DNA of 39,835 bases from an uncultured Clostridia bacterium (GCA_944340905.1 CALVLT010000020.1:1-39835), one strand, 5' to 3'; shown: positions 6,543 to 15,649, numbered from the stretch's first letter. Notes: generated by a model not told the origin, from the sequence alone. Made by a program: numbers and translations.

Positions 6543-7955
6543 ATGAGAAAGACCAAGATCGTATGCACCCTCGGCCCCGCTTCGGACACGGAGGAAGTCA
6601 TTGCCGCCTTGGCAGACGCGGGCATGAACGTTGCCCGCATCAACTTCTCGCACGGAACGCACGAGGAACACGCCAAAAAGATCGCGATGATCAAGAAGAT
6701 CCGCGAAGAAAAGCACATTCCCCTGCCCATTCTGCTGGACACCAAGGGCCCCGAGTTCCGCATCCGCACCTTCAAAGACGGAAAGGTCACGCTGAAAGAG
6801 GGCGACACGTTCACCTTCACCACCGATGAGATCGAGGGCGACGAGACGCGCGTGGCGGTCTCCTACAAGGGCATCTGCGAGGACATGCAGCCTGGCGACA
6901 GGATCCTTTTGAACAACGGCCTGATGGTTTTTGAAGTGAAAAAGGTCAAGGCGCCCGACGTCGTGTGCACCGTCGTCATCGGCGGGGAACTTTCCAACCG
7001 CAAATCCATGTTCTTCCCCGAAAAGCAGCTCAACCTTGTGTATCTTTCCGAACAGGACAAGAGCGATCTGCTGTTCGGCATTGAGCAGGGCGTGGACTTT
7101 GTGGCATGTTCCTTCGTCTCCAAGGCGCAGGACGTTTTGGACGTGCGCACCTTTTTGCACGAGCACGGCTCGGACGACATCGACCTCATCGCCAAGATCG
7201 AAAACCGCGCGGGCGTGAACAACCTGCAGTCCATTCTGGAAGTTTCGGACGGCATCATGATCGGCCGCGGCGACATGGGCGTGGAAATTCCCTACGAGGA
7301 ACTGCCCGACATTCAGAAAACCATCATCAACGCCTGCCGCCGCGCGGGCAAGCGCTGCATCACGGCAACGGAGATGCTCGAATCCATGATCAAGCAGCCC
7401 CGCCCCACCCGTGCGGAGATCTCCGACGTGGCAAACGCCGTGTACGACGGCTCGAGCGCCGTCATGCTCTCGGGTGAGACGGCGGCAGGGCTGTACCCCG
7501 TACAGGCGGTGGCAGCCATGGCGCGCATCGCCGTGCAGGCGGAGAGCCGCGAACAGTTCATTCAGAAGGTGGACGAGAAGGACTACCTCATCCGCGGCAT
7601 TGCGGACGCCCTCTCCCATTCCGCGTGTACCCTGGCAAAGGACGTGAAGGCAAAGGCGATCGTCGTGTGTACCCGCACGGGGGGAACGGCGAAGATGGTT
7701 TCCCGCTTCCGCCCGATGATCGACATCATCGGCATGACGACCGACCCGCGCAGCTACCAGAAACTTGCGCTGAGCTGGGGCGTCCTGCCCGTCATGAGCG
7801 AGGAATACCACTCGGTGGACGTGCTCTTCCACTTTGCCAAGTGCGCCGCGCGCGATTCGGAGCTTGTGAAGAAGGGCGACACCATCGTCATCACGGGCGG
7901 CACGCCCAACGGCAAGAGCGGCAATTCCAATCTCATCAACATTGAAACCATCTGA
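6543..7955 (+). CDS. pyk: Pyruvate kinase
   Basis: A 470-residue pyruvate kinase: PEP plus ADP to pyruvate plus ATP, the last step of glycolysis, cytoplasmic. The N-terminus MRKTKIVCTLGPASD, the substrate loop NFSHGTHEEH, LDTKGPEFRIR, the signature IAKIENRAGVNN and ATEMLESMI with RPTRAEISDVANAV cover the active-site barrel. The C-terminal effector domain ends with GGTPNGKSGNSNLI. There is no extra PEP-utilising domain of the kind carried by Bacillus enzymes, so the length is the compact form. AAGGAG lies 5 bases before the ATG. It appears monocistronic. Confidence 0.97.
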   Translation: MRKTKIVCTLGPASDTEEVIAALADAGMNVARINFSHGTHEEHAKKIAMIKKIREEKHIPLPILLDTKGPEFRIRTFKDGKVTLKEGDTFTFTTDEIEGDETRVAVSYKGICEDMQPGDRILLNNGLMVFEVKKVKAPDVVCTVVIGGELSNRKSMFFPEKQLNLVYLSEQDKSDLLFGIEQGVDFVACSFVSKAQDVLDVRTFLHEHGSDDIDLIAKIENRAGVNNLQSILEVSDGIMIGRGDMGVEIPYEELPDIQKTIINACRRAGKRCITATEMLESMIKQPRPTRAEISDVANAVYDGSSAVMLSGETAAGLYPVQAVAAMARIAVQAESREQFIQKVDEKDYLIRGIADALSHSACTLAKDVKAKAIVVCTRTGGTAKMVSRFRPMIDIIGMTTDPRSYQKLALSWGVLPVMSEEYHSVDVLFHFAKCAARDSELVKKGDTIVITGGTPNGKSGNSNLINIETI

Positions 7956-7961
7956 AATCCC

Positions 7962-7990
7962 TTGCTTTTCCGCAGAAAAAGAACTATAAT
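7962..7990 (+). promoter_or_regulatory. Promoter of the ferritin gene
   Basis: TTGCTT (7962-7967), 17-bp spacer, TATAAT (7985-7990), starting 6 bp after the pyk stop codon. No pyk terminator is visible between. Confidence 0.8.
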
Positions 7991-8019
7991 ACGTGTGGAA
8001 TCAGAAAAGGAGACAAACC

Positions 8020-8538
8020 ATGCTGAACGAACAAGTCAAAAAACTTTTGAACGAACAGGTAACAAAAGAACTTTACTCCGCCTATCTCTATCTGGATTTT
8101 GCGGACTACTATGCCGAGGCGGGACTGGACGGCTTTGCCCACTGGTACGAAGTGCAGGCACAGGAAGAGCGCGACCACGCCATGATGATGCGCCGTTACC
8201 TTCTGGACAACGGCGAAAAGGTCGTCTTTGGGCAGATCGACGCGCCCGACAAACAGTACGCGGACAATGCGGCGCCCCTGCAGGCGGGTCTCGAACACGA
8301 ACGGCTTGTGACGGGCTGGATCAACGACATCTACGCCGCCGCGTTCGCCGCCAAGGACTTCAAGACAATGCAGTTCCTCGACTGGTTCGTCAAAGAACAG
8401 GGCGAGGAGGAGAAAAACGCCGAGGACCTCATCAAAAAAATGCAGCTCTTCGGACAGGACCCTAAGAGCCTGTATCTCCTCGACAAAGACCTTGCAGCGC
8501 GCGTCTATACGCCCTCCGCAAACGCCCCTGCCATGTAA
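8020..8538 (+). CDS. ftnA: Ferritin (non-haem iron storage)
   Basis: A 172-residue ferritin-like protein that stores iron as a ferric mineral in a 24-subunit shell. Ligands of the ferroxidase centre sit at the same residue numbers as in bacterial FtnA proteins: E17, E50, H53, E94, Q127 and E130. The start at 8020 is preceded by GGAG at 7-base spacing; nine extra codons upstream lack a site. It has its own promoter and terminator. The oxidant-protective role is inferred from the family. The symbol is by homology to FtnA. Confidence 0.92.
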   Translation: MLNEQVKKLLNEQVTKELYSAYLYLDFADYYAEAGLDGFAHWYEVQAQEERDHAMMMRRYLLDNGEKVVFGQIDAPDKQYADNAAPLQAGLEHERLVTGWINDIYAAAFAAKDFKTMQFLDWFVKEQGEEEKNAEDLIKKMQLFGQDPKSLYLLDKDLAARVYTPSANAPAM

Positions 8539-8544
8539 CGGCAA

Positions 8545-8575
8545 TCCCGCCCGATGGTTCGGGCGGGAATTTTAT
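8545..8575 (+). terminator. Terminator of the ferritin gene
   Basis: Stem TCCCGCCCGA (8545-8554) with its complement (8559-8568) and loop TGGT, then ATTTTATT. Confidence 0.85.
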
Positions 8576-8593
8576 TCTCCCCGCTCCGACCGC

Positions 8594-8622
8594 TTGACAG
8601 CGGTCCTTTTTTATGCTATCCT
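8594..8622 (+). promoter_or_regulatory. Promoter of the marR-ABC exporter operon
   Basis: TTGACA (8594-8599), 17-bp spacer, TATCCT (8617-8622). Operator-like palindromes begin at the next base. Confidence 0.8.
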
Positions 8623-8653
8623 ATTGTTGCGGGCGCAACAATTGCGGACGCAA
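8623..8653 (+). promoter_or_regulatory. Tandem overlapping palindromic operators (MarR-type)
   Basis: The first palindrome has perfect 9-bp arms (ATTGTTGCG, GG, CGCAACAAT; 8623-8642). The second (TTGCG, GA, CGCAA; 8642-8653) overlaps its end. They cover the predicted transcription start, so binding of the encoded MarR protein would block initiation. The identity of the binding protein is inferred from position. Confidence 0.7.
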
Positions 8654-8673
8654 CGAATTACGGAGAGGCCGAC

Positions 8674-9120
8674 ATGACAAACCGCTTTATGAAAAATATC
8701 GGCGAGGTGTGGCGCTGCGCCAACCTCTACCGCACGGCGCACTTTGAGGCGCTGGGCATCGGCAGCTATCAGGACTCCTACATTCTGAACATCTGCCGCA
8801 ACCCCGGCATCACGCAGGAGGAACTCACCCAGCTCATCTACGTGCACAAGAGCAACGTGGCGCGCCAGCTTGCCTCGCTGGAGGAAAAGGGCTTTATCAC
8901 CCGCACGCCCGACGCACAGGACAGGCGCACGCTGCGCGTGTTCCCCACGCAGAAGGCGCTGGACGCCATTCCCGCCATCCGCGAAGTGCACCGCGCATGG
9001 AACGACCGCATTCTGGCGGGATTTGACAAGGCGGAGTGCGAGGCGATCATAGCGCTCACGCAGCGGCTTGCGGAAAACGCCAAGCGCGTGATCGCGGACA
9101 ACGGGGAGGAGCGCCCTTGA
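8674..9120 (+). CDS. MarR family transcriptional regulator
   Basis: A 148-residue winged-helix regulator. The core reads GITQEELTQLIYVHKSNVARQLASLEEKGFITRTPDAQDRRTLRVFPT: helix-turn-helix, recognition helix and wing with the DxRR motif typical of MarR. N- and C-terminal helices would form the dimer interface. GGAGAG is 6 bases before the ATG at 8674; the longer frame starting at 8554 would run through the promoter and operators. The stop overlaps the TTG start of the next gene, so the regulator is translationally coupled to the exporter it probably controls. The ligand is unknown. Confidence 0.92.
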   Translation: MTNRFMKNIGEVWRCANLYRTAHFEALGIGSYQDSYILNICRNPGITQEELTQLIYVHKSNVARQLASLEEKGFITRTPDAQDRRTLRVFPTQKALDAIPAIREVHRAWNDRILAGFDKAECEAIIALTQRLAENAKRVIADNGEERP

Positions 9121-10829
9121 AAACACTGCTTTCCTATCTGTCCGCCTATAAACTGCGCATGGCGATCGGGTTCTGCATCAAGGCGGCGGGAACGCTTGCC
9201 GAACTGTTCCTGCCCCTGATCATGGCGCATATGATCGACAACGTCGCGCCCGCGAAGGACATCCTTACCCTGTCGCTGTGGGGCGCGGGCATGCTCGCCT
9301 GCGCCGCCGCGGGGTTCGTGGGGAACGTGGTCGCCAACCGCATGGCATCGAAGGTGGCGCGCGACACGACGCAGCGACTGCGCGCAGACCTGTTCTCCAA
9401 GACGCTCCGCCTTTCGGCGCGCCAGACGGATGAGGCGACCGTTCCCTCCCTCGTCTCCCGTCTCTCCTCGGACACCTACAACGTGCACAACATGGTGGGC
9501 ATGATGCAGCGGCTGGGCGTGCGCGCCCCCATCCTGCTCGTCGGCGGCGTGGCTCTCACCTTTATGGTGGACGAACTGCTCGCGCTCATTCTGCTTGCCG
9601 CCGTGCCCGTGCTCGCCGTCATCGTCATCCTCGTATCCCGCCGCGGCATCCGCCTCTACGACGAACTGCAGCGTCGTGTGGACGGCATGGTGCGCAAGGT
9701 GCGCGACGACCACACCGGCATCCGCGTCATCAAGGCGCTCTCCCGCACGCAGTACGAGAGCGATTCCTTCCGCACGGTCAACGAAAGCGTGGTGCGCGGC
9801 GAGACGAGGGCGAGCACGACGATGGGCATCACCGGCCCGCTCATGAACGCGGTGCTCAACCTCGGCATGGCGGCCGTCATCTTCTTCGGCGCCTACCGCG
9901 TCGCCGCGGGGCACACCATGCCGGGCGACATCATCGCCTTCACCTCCTATTTCACCATCATCCTCAATGCGGTCATCACGGTGAGCAGACTCTTCGTGAT
10001 CTACTCCAAGGGGGGCGCGTCCGCAAAGCGCATCGCCGCCATTCTTGCCCTGCCCGAACAGCTTTTGTCCCTTCCCGACGGAGAGCGGGAGGACAGCGTT
10101 CTGCGCTTTGACAACGTCACCTTTTCCTACGGGGACGTGCCCGCCCTGCACGGCGTCAGCTTTTCGCTGGCGAAGGGAGAGTCGCTGGGCATCATCGGCG
10201 CGACGGGCAGCGGAAAGAGCACCGTTGCCGCCCTGCTGCTGCGCTTTTACGATGCCGACGAGGGACGCGTGCTGGTGGACGGGAAGGACGTGCGCACCTA
10301 TGAACTTTCCGACCTGCGCGCCAGATTCGGCGTGGTGTTCCAGAATGATTTTCTGATGGCGGCGAGCGTGTGCGAGAACATCGACTTCGAGCGCGGCCTT
10401 GCGCAGGAGGACATAGAACGCGCGGCGGCCACGGCGCGCGCGGACGCCTTCATCCGCGAACACGGCGGGTATGACGCCATGCTCACGGCGCGCGGGGCAA
10501 ACTTCAGCGGCGGACAGAAACAGCGTCTGCTCATCGCCCGCGCCCTTGCCGCCTCCCCCGCCTTTCTCATCCTCGACGATTCTTCGAGCTCACTCGACTA
10601 CCGCACGGACGCACAACTGCGCAAGGCGCTGCCCGAACAGCTGCCGGACACCACCATCATCATGATCGCCCAGCGCATCAGCTCGGTGCGGTTCGCCGAC
10701 AAGATCCTCGTCCTCGACAGGGGAGAGGCCGTCGGGTTCGGTTCGGACGAAGAGCTCATGCGCACCTGTGCGCTATACCGCAGCATCTACGCCTCCCAGC
10801 ACGGCGAAGGAGGGCAGCAGGATGCGTAA
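9117..10829 (+). CDS. ABC exporter subunit with degenerate ATP site
   Basis: A 570-residue fused permease-ATPase of the ABCB/multidrug class. A TTG start at 9117 is chosen because GGAGGAG lies 5 bases upstream and the TTGA overlaps the marR stop. About six membrane helices occupy residues 15-300. The ATPase has Walker A GATGSGKST and signature FSGGQKQR, but Walker B is LILDDSSSSLD (D488 where Glu is catalytic) and the H-loop is IAQR (Q519 instead of His). The same pair of substitutions marks the degenerate partner in heterodimeric exporters such as TM287/288. It overlaps the second subunit gene by 8 bp. Confidence 0.93.
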   Translation: MKTLLSYLSAYKLRMAIGFCIKAAGTLAELFLPLIMAHMIDNVAPAKDILTLSLWGAGMLACAAAGFVGNVVANRMASKVARDTTQRLRADLFSKTLRLSARQTDEATVPSLVSRLSSDTYNVHNMVGMMQRLGVRAPILLVGGVALTFMVDELLALILLAAVPVLAVIVILVSRRGIRLYDELQRRVDGMVRKVRDDHTGIRVIKALSRTQYESDSFRTVNESVVRGETRASTTMGITGPLMNAVLNLGMAAVIFFGAYRVAAGHTMPGDIIAFTSYFTIILNAVITVSRLFVIYSKGGASAKRIAAILALPEQLLSLPDGEREDSVLRFDNVTFSYGDVPALHGVSFSLAKGESLGIIGATGSGKSTVAALLLRFYDADEGRVLVDGKDVRTYELSDLRARFGVVFQNDFLMAASVCENIDFERGLAQEDIERAAATARADAFIREHGGYDAMLTARGANFSGGQKQRLLIARALAASPAFLILDDSSSSLDYRTDAQLRKALPEQLPDTTIIMIAQRISSVRFADKILVLDRGEAVGFGSDEELMRTCALYRSIYASQHGEGGQQDA

Positions 10830-12585
10830 AACACAAAACGTCCCCGCAAAATCGGGACGCAGAGACGTCTTTTTCCGCCTGATGAAATATTTCCTGCGCT
10901 ACAAGGGGCGGGTGGCGGTGGCACTCCTTCTGATGCTGGGCAGCAATGCGTTTGCGCTAATCGGCCCGTGGCTCTCGGGCGAGGCGGTGGACGCGCTCGC
11001 AGCGCCCGGCGGCGTGGACTTTGCCGCCGTCGGCAGGTACTGCGCGTATATGGCGGTGTTCTACGTCATCTCGGGCGTGCTCTCCTATGCGCTGACGCTG
11101 CTCATGATCCGTCTGAGCCAGCGCATCGTCAGGAGCATGCGGCAGGACGTGTTCGACAAGTTCCTCGTCATGCCCCTCTCCCTGCTCGACAGGATGCAGA
11201 CGGGGGACCTCATCAACCGCATCTCCTACGACATCGACACGGTGAACGCTTCCCTCTCCAACGACATCCTGCAGGCGGCGACGAGCGTCGTCACGGTGGT
11301 CGGCGCGCTCATCGGCATGATCGCCGCCTCCCCCATCCTGCTCGCCGTCTTTCTCATCACCGTGCCCCTCTCCGTGTTCATCGCGCTCAAGCGCAGCAGG
11401 CAGGTGCGCCCGCTCTTCCGCAGGCGCAGCGCCAAGCTTGCGGAGCTGAACGGCTTTTCGGAGGAAATGCTCACGGGGCTTGCCACCATCCGCGCCTACG
11501 GCAGAGAGCAGAAGATGATCGAAAAATTCTGCATCAAAAACACCGAGGCGGTGGACGCCTACTACGAGGCGGACTACTATGGCAGCCTGATCGGCCCCGC
11601 CGTCAACTTCGTCAACAATCTGGGGACCGTCATCATCAGCACGGCGGGTGCGTTCCTGTACCTGTTCGGCCTCATCGGGCTCGGCAGCATCTCCTCCTTC
11701 CTGCTCTATTCGCGCAGGTTCTCCGGCCCCGTCAACGAATATGCCAACATTTTGGGCGAGATCCAGTCGGCACTCGCCGCCGCAGAGCGCGTGTTCCGTC
11801 TGCTCGACGCGCCCGCCGAGGAGGCGGACGCCCCCGATGCGGTGCAGGCGGTGAACGTGCAGGGCGCGCTCTCCTTCGAGCATGTCCGCTTTTCCTACAA
11901 CGGCGCGGAGGACACCATTCACGACCTCTCCTTCACCGCCCTTCCCGGGCAGACGATCGCCATCGTCGGGCCGACGGGCGCGGGAAAGACGACGCTCGTC
12001 AACCTGATGATGCGCTTTTACGACGCACAGGGCGGGCGCATCACGCTGGACGGCAGGGACATCCGCTCCTATACGCGGGGGAGCCTGCGCGCCGCGTTCA
12101 CGATGGTTCTGCAGGACACGTGGCTGTTTGAGGGCACCATCTTTGAGAATATCGCCTACGGCAATCCGCAGGCGACGCGCGAGGACGTGGAGCACGCCGC
12201 GCGGGCATCGCACATCGCCGATTATATCGCGTCCCTTCCCGAGGGCTATGAAACACGCATCACGGACGGCGGCGTCAACCTCTCCAAGGGGCAGAAACAG
12301 CTCATGACCATCGCGCGCGCCATGCTCTCCCCCGCACGCATGCTCATTCTGGACGAGGCGACGAGCAATGTGGACACGCGCACCGAACTGCTCATCCGCG
12401 ACGCGATGGACACCCTGTGCAGCGGCAGAACGTGCTTTATCATCGCCCACCGCCTGACGACCGTGAAGAATGCCGACCTCATCCTCGTCGTAAAGGACGG
12501 CGACATTGTGGAGCGCGGCACCCACGCCGAACTGCTCCGCCTTGGCGGATTCTACAAAGAGATCTATTCCGCCCAATTTGAATGA
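10822..12585 (+). CDS. ABC exporter subunit with catalytic ATP site
   Basis: A 587-residue partner of the preceding subunit; GGAGG lies upstream of the ATG at 10822, inside the previous gene. It has a basic N-terminal extension, six membrane helices to about residue 325 and an ATPase with Walker A GPTGAGKTT, Walker B MLILDEATSNVD and H-loop IIAHRLTTV, all canonical. Its signature is LSKGQKQ with Lys replacing the second Gly. That altered signature would face the degenerate Walker site of the partner, while this subunit's intact Walker site faces the partner's canonical FSGGQ. The likely role is efflux of drugs or peptides under MarR control. Confidence 0.93.
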   Translation: MRKTQNVPAKSGRRDVFFRLMKYFLRYKGRVAVALLLMLGSNAFALIGPWLSGEAVDALAAPGGVDFAAVGRYCAYMAVFYVISGVLSYALTLLMIRLSQRIVRSMRQDVFDKFLVMPLSLLDRMQTGDLINRISYDIDTVNASLSNDILQAATSVVTVVGALIGMIAASPILLAVFLITVPLSVFIALKRSRQVRPLFRRRSAKLAELNGFSEEMLTGLATIRAYGREQKMIEKFCIKNTEAVDAYYEADYYGSLIGPAVNFVNNLGTVIISTAGAFLYLFGLIGLGSISSFLLYSRRFSGPVNEYANILGEIQSALAAAERVFRLLDAPAEEADAPDAVQAVNVQGALSFEHVRFSYNGAEDTIHDLSFTALPGQTIAIVGPTGAGKTTLVNLMMRFYDAQGGRITLDGRDIRSYTRGSLRAAFTMVLQDTWLFEGTIFENIAYGNPQATREDVEHAARASHIADYIASLPEGYETRITDGGVNLSKGQKQLMTIARAMLSPARMLILDEATSNVDTRTELLIRDAMDTLCSGRTCFIIAHRLTTVKNADLILVVKDGDIVERGTHAELLRLGGFYKEIYSAQFE

Positions 12586-12600
12586 ACGTATCCCATTTCA

Positions 12601-12639
12601 ATCATACCGCCCGCGCACTTTGTGCGCGGGCGGTATGAT
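12601..12639. terminator. Bidirectional hairpin between convergent ABC and VWA genes
   Basis: A perfect 18-bp stem (12601-12618/12622-12639) with a TTT loop, between two converging operons. The core CCGCCCGCGCAC...GTGCGCGGGCGG recurs at 16070-16104, so this is one of a family of similar hairpins. Confidence 0.75.
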
Positions 12640-12694
12640 ATGATGTTCAGCTTTTTCGTCGTTCATGCGGGTCGGCGCGCTCCCGCAGTGCGGT

Positions 12695-14245
12695 CTATAC
12701 CCCGTCCTGCGCCCCTTCGTCCTCAGACGGGAGGTCGTAGTGTTCCGATTGAATGGCGAGCGTGACAAGCTGTGCAAACTCCCGCTTGTAGACGTCCCCC
12801 TCCACATAGTCGCCGAGGGCGTTCAGCCGCTCCGCCACCTTCGCGAGCGAGGCGTCCGCACAATAGCGGGACTGCCGCAGCACGAGCGCAAATTCCGCAA
12901 CGCAGGCGGCAAAGCGGGCGTCGTCCGTCTCTCCCTCGCTGCCCGTCACGGCGAGCGTGGCCTCGGCGTCCTCCCCCTGCGTCGTGCGGTAGCGCACCGT
13001 GACGTCTGCAAGCGCGCCCTCCGTGCCGCCCATGTCCGAGGCGGCGGGCACGATCTCGTACATGACCGTCACGCACAGGTTGCTGCCGATCTCCCCCGCA
13101 TCCTTTTCGGAATTATTGAATTCATCCTCGGTCATGGTCTTCATGTCGTAGCCCAGAAGGCGGTAGGAGGACACCATGTCCGCATTGAACGTGACCCCCG
13201 CCTTGGCATCGTGCGCCACCGTGTAGAGCATTCCCGCAAGTTCCTGCGTGAACACCTTCTCCGCCTCCGTCTGCGAGTCGATATAGCAGTAGTTGCCGTT
13301 CCCGTTGAGCGCGAGCGTCTGCATGAGGTCGTCGCGCGTGTTGCCCAGCCCCACGCCCACGACGCTGAGCGCAATGCCGCTCTTTGCCTTCTCCTGAATG
13401 AATTCAGTGAGCTGCATCGTGTCCGAGATGCCCACGTTGAAATCGCCGTCCGTGAGGATGATGACGCGGTTGTTGCCGTTTTCCGCCCTGTGCGCCTCCG
13501 CCTGTTCGTAGGCGCGCTGCAAGCCGTCCGATCCGCTCGTGGAGCCGTAGGCGCTGAGGCCTGCGATCGCGCTGCGGATGGCAGTCTTGCCCGCCTCGGT
13601 CGCCGCCGTGCTCTCAAGCACCGTCTGAACGCCGCTCGCATACGTCACGATGGCGACGCGGTCGCGCTCGCCCAGCCCGTCCACGAGCTTGTTCGCGCCG
13701 TACTTGACAAGGTCGATCCGATTGCCGCTCATCGAACCCGAGACGTCCACCAACAGAACATAGTTGGCGTCCCCCGTGGAGCGGGCCTCCTCCGTTTTCA
13801 GACCCACCGTCATGAGTTTGTGCTCCGCATTCCAGGGGCAGTCGGCAAGGTATGCGCTGATGCCGAAGGTCTCCCCTTCCTCGGGCGCGGGATAGTCGTA
13901 ATCGAAGTAATTGACAAGCTCCTCCAGCCGCACCGAATCGGCGGCAACGCGCATGCCCGCATTGATCTGCGCGCGGACGAGCGAATATCCCGCCGTGTTC
14001 CTGTCGAGCGAGAAGTAGGACGACGGCGCCTCGGCGGTATCATAAAAGCCCTGCTCAAGAACGCCGTCATACTGGTAGTTGCCCTCGCCCTCCGCAAGCC
14101 ATGCGTCCGAACCGTACCACATATCGGAAGCATCGGGTGCATTGTTGAGCCCCTCATCCCCTGCGATGCCCGGGGCTGCGCAGCCGCACGCGAGCGCCAG
14201 CACCGAAATGGCGCAAACTGCCGAAACAAACCTGATTTTTTTCAT
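12695..14245 (-). CDS. VWA-domain lipoprotein (YfbK-like)
   Basis: A 516-residue exported lipoprotein: signal peptide MKKIRFVSAVCAISVLALAC with lipobox Cys20. The region SYFSLDRNTAGYSLVRAQIN followed by RLEELVNYFDYDYP is the N-terminal extension found in E. coli YfbK-type proteins. A von Willebrand A domain follows with the MIDAS motif DVSGSMS, the Thr in the VIILTDGDFN region, and VVGVGLG. The C-terminal part (about 345-516) corresponds to the DUF3520-like region. AAGGAGGG precedes the ATG. It is the third gene after an ECF sigma factor and its putative anti-sigma factor, suggesting a cell-surface function under stress control. Its ligand is unknown. Confidence 0.88.
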   Translation of the reverse strand: MKKIRFVSAVCAISVLALACGCAAPGIAGDEGLNNAPDASDMWYGSDAWLAEGEGNYQYDGVLEQGFYDTAEAPSSYFSLDRNTAGYSLVRAQINAGMRVAADSVRLEELVNYFDYDYPAPEEGETFGISAYLADCPWNAEHKLMTVGLKTEEARSTGDANYVLLVDVSGSMSGNRIDLVKYGANKLVDGLGERDRVAIVTYASGVQTVLESTAATEAGKTAIRSAIAGLSAYGSTSGSDGLQRAYEQAEAHRAENGNNRVIILTDGDFNVGISDTMQLTEFIQEKAKSGIALSVVGVGLGNTRDDLMQTLALNGNGNYCYIDSQTEAEKVFTQELAGMLYTVAHDAKAGVTFNADMVSSYRLLGYDMKTMTEDEFNNSEKDAGEIGSNLCVTVMYEIVPAASDMGGTEGALADVTVRYRTTQGEDAEATLAVTGSEGETDDARFAACVAEFALVLRQSRYCADASLAKVAERLNALGDYVEGDVYKREFAQLVTLAIQSEHYDLPSEDEGAQDGV

Positions 14246-14336
14246 CTCTTTTCCCTCCTTACGCCATTACAACGTCCGAACGCGGCGGTTTGTCCCGCAC
14301 TTTGCAAAAAATTTGGAAATTTTTTTCAGCGCCTTC

Positions 14337-15059
14337 TCATGCCTGTTCCGACAGCAGGGCGCGCAGGAAATCCACCGCGTTCCCGTCGGTGCCCATGACG
14401 GACAGACAATACTGCGCGGCCGGGAGCGAGAGCACCGCTTCGGAGACATACTCCCCGTTGAGATAGTCCGTTTGGGAGAGATAGGAGACGTTGCGCTCCG
14501 CCGCCTCGGCGCGCAGCGCCTGAAAACGGCTCAGCTCTTCGGGGAACAGCGCCCCGTCCGTCAGATCGAGATAGACGTCCGCCTCCCAATAGTGCAGCCC
14601 GCGCAGATACTTCAGCCGCGCATACAGGAGCACACAGTCGCCGTCCAGGCGGTAGAGCGTATAGTCCGCCTGTGCATTGTCCGCCCATGCAAAGCGGGAC
14701 AGCCCGCCGAGCAGATCCGCATACTGCGCCGAAAGCTGCGCATAGGTGGTGTTTTCCGCCTGCGCCGAGGCGAGCGAATACACCTGCGGCGCCTGCGCCC
14801 CGTCGTCCTGCGGGGCGCTGATCTGCGGCGCGCCGAGCCTTTCGCCGAACAAAACGCCGAGGCTGACCGCGCACACGAGCAGAACACACGCCAAAGCGGG
14901 GACCAGCACAGACAGCCATCCCCTTTTGCGCGTGCGGCGCGCGCCCGTGCGCACCGCCTGTTTCGCCCGCGTCAGGTCACAGTGCGGCGCGTCGGTTCCG
15001 TCGAAGTATTCGCGGAATGCGCGTTCGATTGTCTTGTCCTTCTTCATATCTTTCATCAT
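14337..15059 (-). CDS. Single-pass membrane protein, putative anti-sigma factor
   Basis: A 240-residue protein with a charged cytoplasmic N-terminus (1-47), one membrane helix (about 48-71: WLSVLVPALACVLLVCAVS) and an external domain of about 165 residues rich in Tyr, Leu and Asp. It lies 10 bp after the ECF sigma gene and before a VWA lipoprotein. This topology and position fit an anti-sigma factor that senses an external signal, but no zinc-binding HXXXCXXC motif is visible and I do not recognise the external domain. The start could also be one of two nearby in-frame ATGs; the ribosome-binding site (AGGAA) is weak. Confidence 0.7.
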   Translation of the reverse strand: MMKDMKKDKTIERAFREYFDGTDAPHCDLTRAKQAVRTGARRTRKRGWLSVLVPALACVLLVCAVSLGVLFGERLGAPQISAPQDDGAQAPQVYSLASAQAENTTYAQLSAQYADLLGGLSRFAWADNAQADYTLYRLDGDCVLLYARLKYLRGLHYWEADVYLDLTDGALFPEELSRFQALRAEAAERNVSYLSQTDYLNGEYVSEAVLSLPAAQYCLSVMGTDGNAVDFLRALLSEQA

Positions 15060-15069
15060 TACAACGTTC

Positions 15070-15621
15070 CTACGCCTCGGTCTGTCCCTCGCGGAGCAGC
15101 AATTTTAATTTTTCCTCCGCGGCAGCCGTGAGCCGCGCCACCGCAGACTTGCTCATGCCCGTCTCCTTTGCGATCTCGCGCACCGTGAAATCGAGATAGT
15201 AGCGGTAATAGATCATTCTGCGCTCGGGCGGAGAAAGCCGCGCCACGGCGTCCTCGAGCATGACAGCTCGCTCCATCCGCCCCGCATCGTAGCGGTCATC
15301 GGTCAGGTGGAAGAAAGCGTCGATATCCTCTTCCGCGCGCACCTTCCGCCTGCGCAGAAGGTCAAATGCGCAGTTGCGCACGATGCGCATGACGAACGCA
15401 TAGCCGTTCGTGCCCGGGCGGTACCCCCGAATGCCGCGCGCCAGCTTGAGAAAGCTGTCGCTCACGACATCCTCGGCATCGGCGTGGTTCTTGGTGATCC
15501 CGCGCGCCAGGGAGAGCATCCGCCTGCCCACAAGGGCATAGATGCCGTCGAGCGCGTCCGCATCGCCCGCGCGCAGCGCCTGCAAGAGCACATTGAGTTG
15601 TTCCGTTCCCGCAGGCGCCAT
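15070..15621 (-). CDS. ECF-type RNA polymerase sigma factor
   Basis: A 183-residue sigma-70 family factor with regions 2 and 4 only. Region 2 reads ITKNHADAEDVVSDSFLKLARGI and AFVMRIVRNCAFDLLRRRK; region 4 reads LSPPERRMIYYRYYLDFTVREIAKETGMSKSAVARL, a helix-turn-helix for the -35 element. The ATG is preceded by GGGAGAGGGAG. It has a vegetative promoter and leads the sigma/anti-sigma/VWA operon. The promoter is sigma-A-like, so I see no proof of autoregulation. Confidence 0.93.
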   Translation of the reverse strand: MAPAGTEQLNVLLQALRAGDADALDGIYALVGRRMLSLARGITKNHADAEDVVSDSFLKLARGIRGYRPGTNGYAFVMRIVRNCAFDLLRRRKVRAEEDIDAFFHLTDDRYDAGRMERAVMLEDAVARLSPPERRMIYYRYYLDFTVREIAKETGMSKSAVARLTAAAEEKLKLLLREGQTEA

Positions 15622-15649
15622 ACTCTCCCTCTCCCGAACGACTGCCCCT

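Noticed and set aside
8838..14398. Long opposite-strand frames over the ABC exporter and VWA genes
   Set aside because: High GC makes long antisense frames common. The sense frames have full domain matches and ribosome-binding sites; the antisense ones are His/Arg/Gly-rich and unrecognisable.
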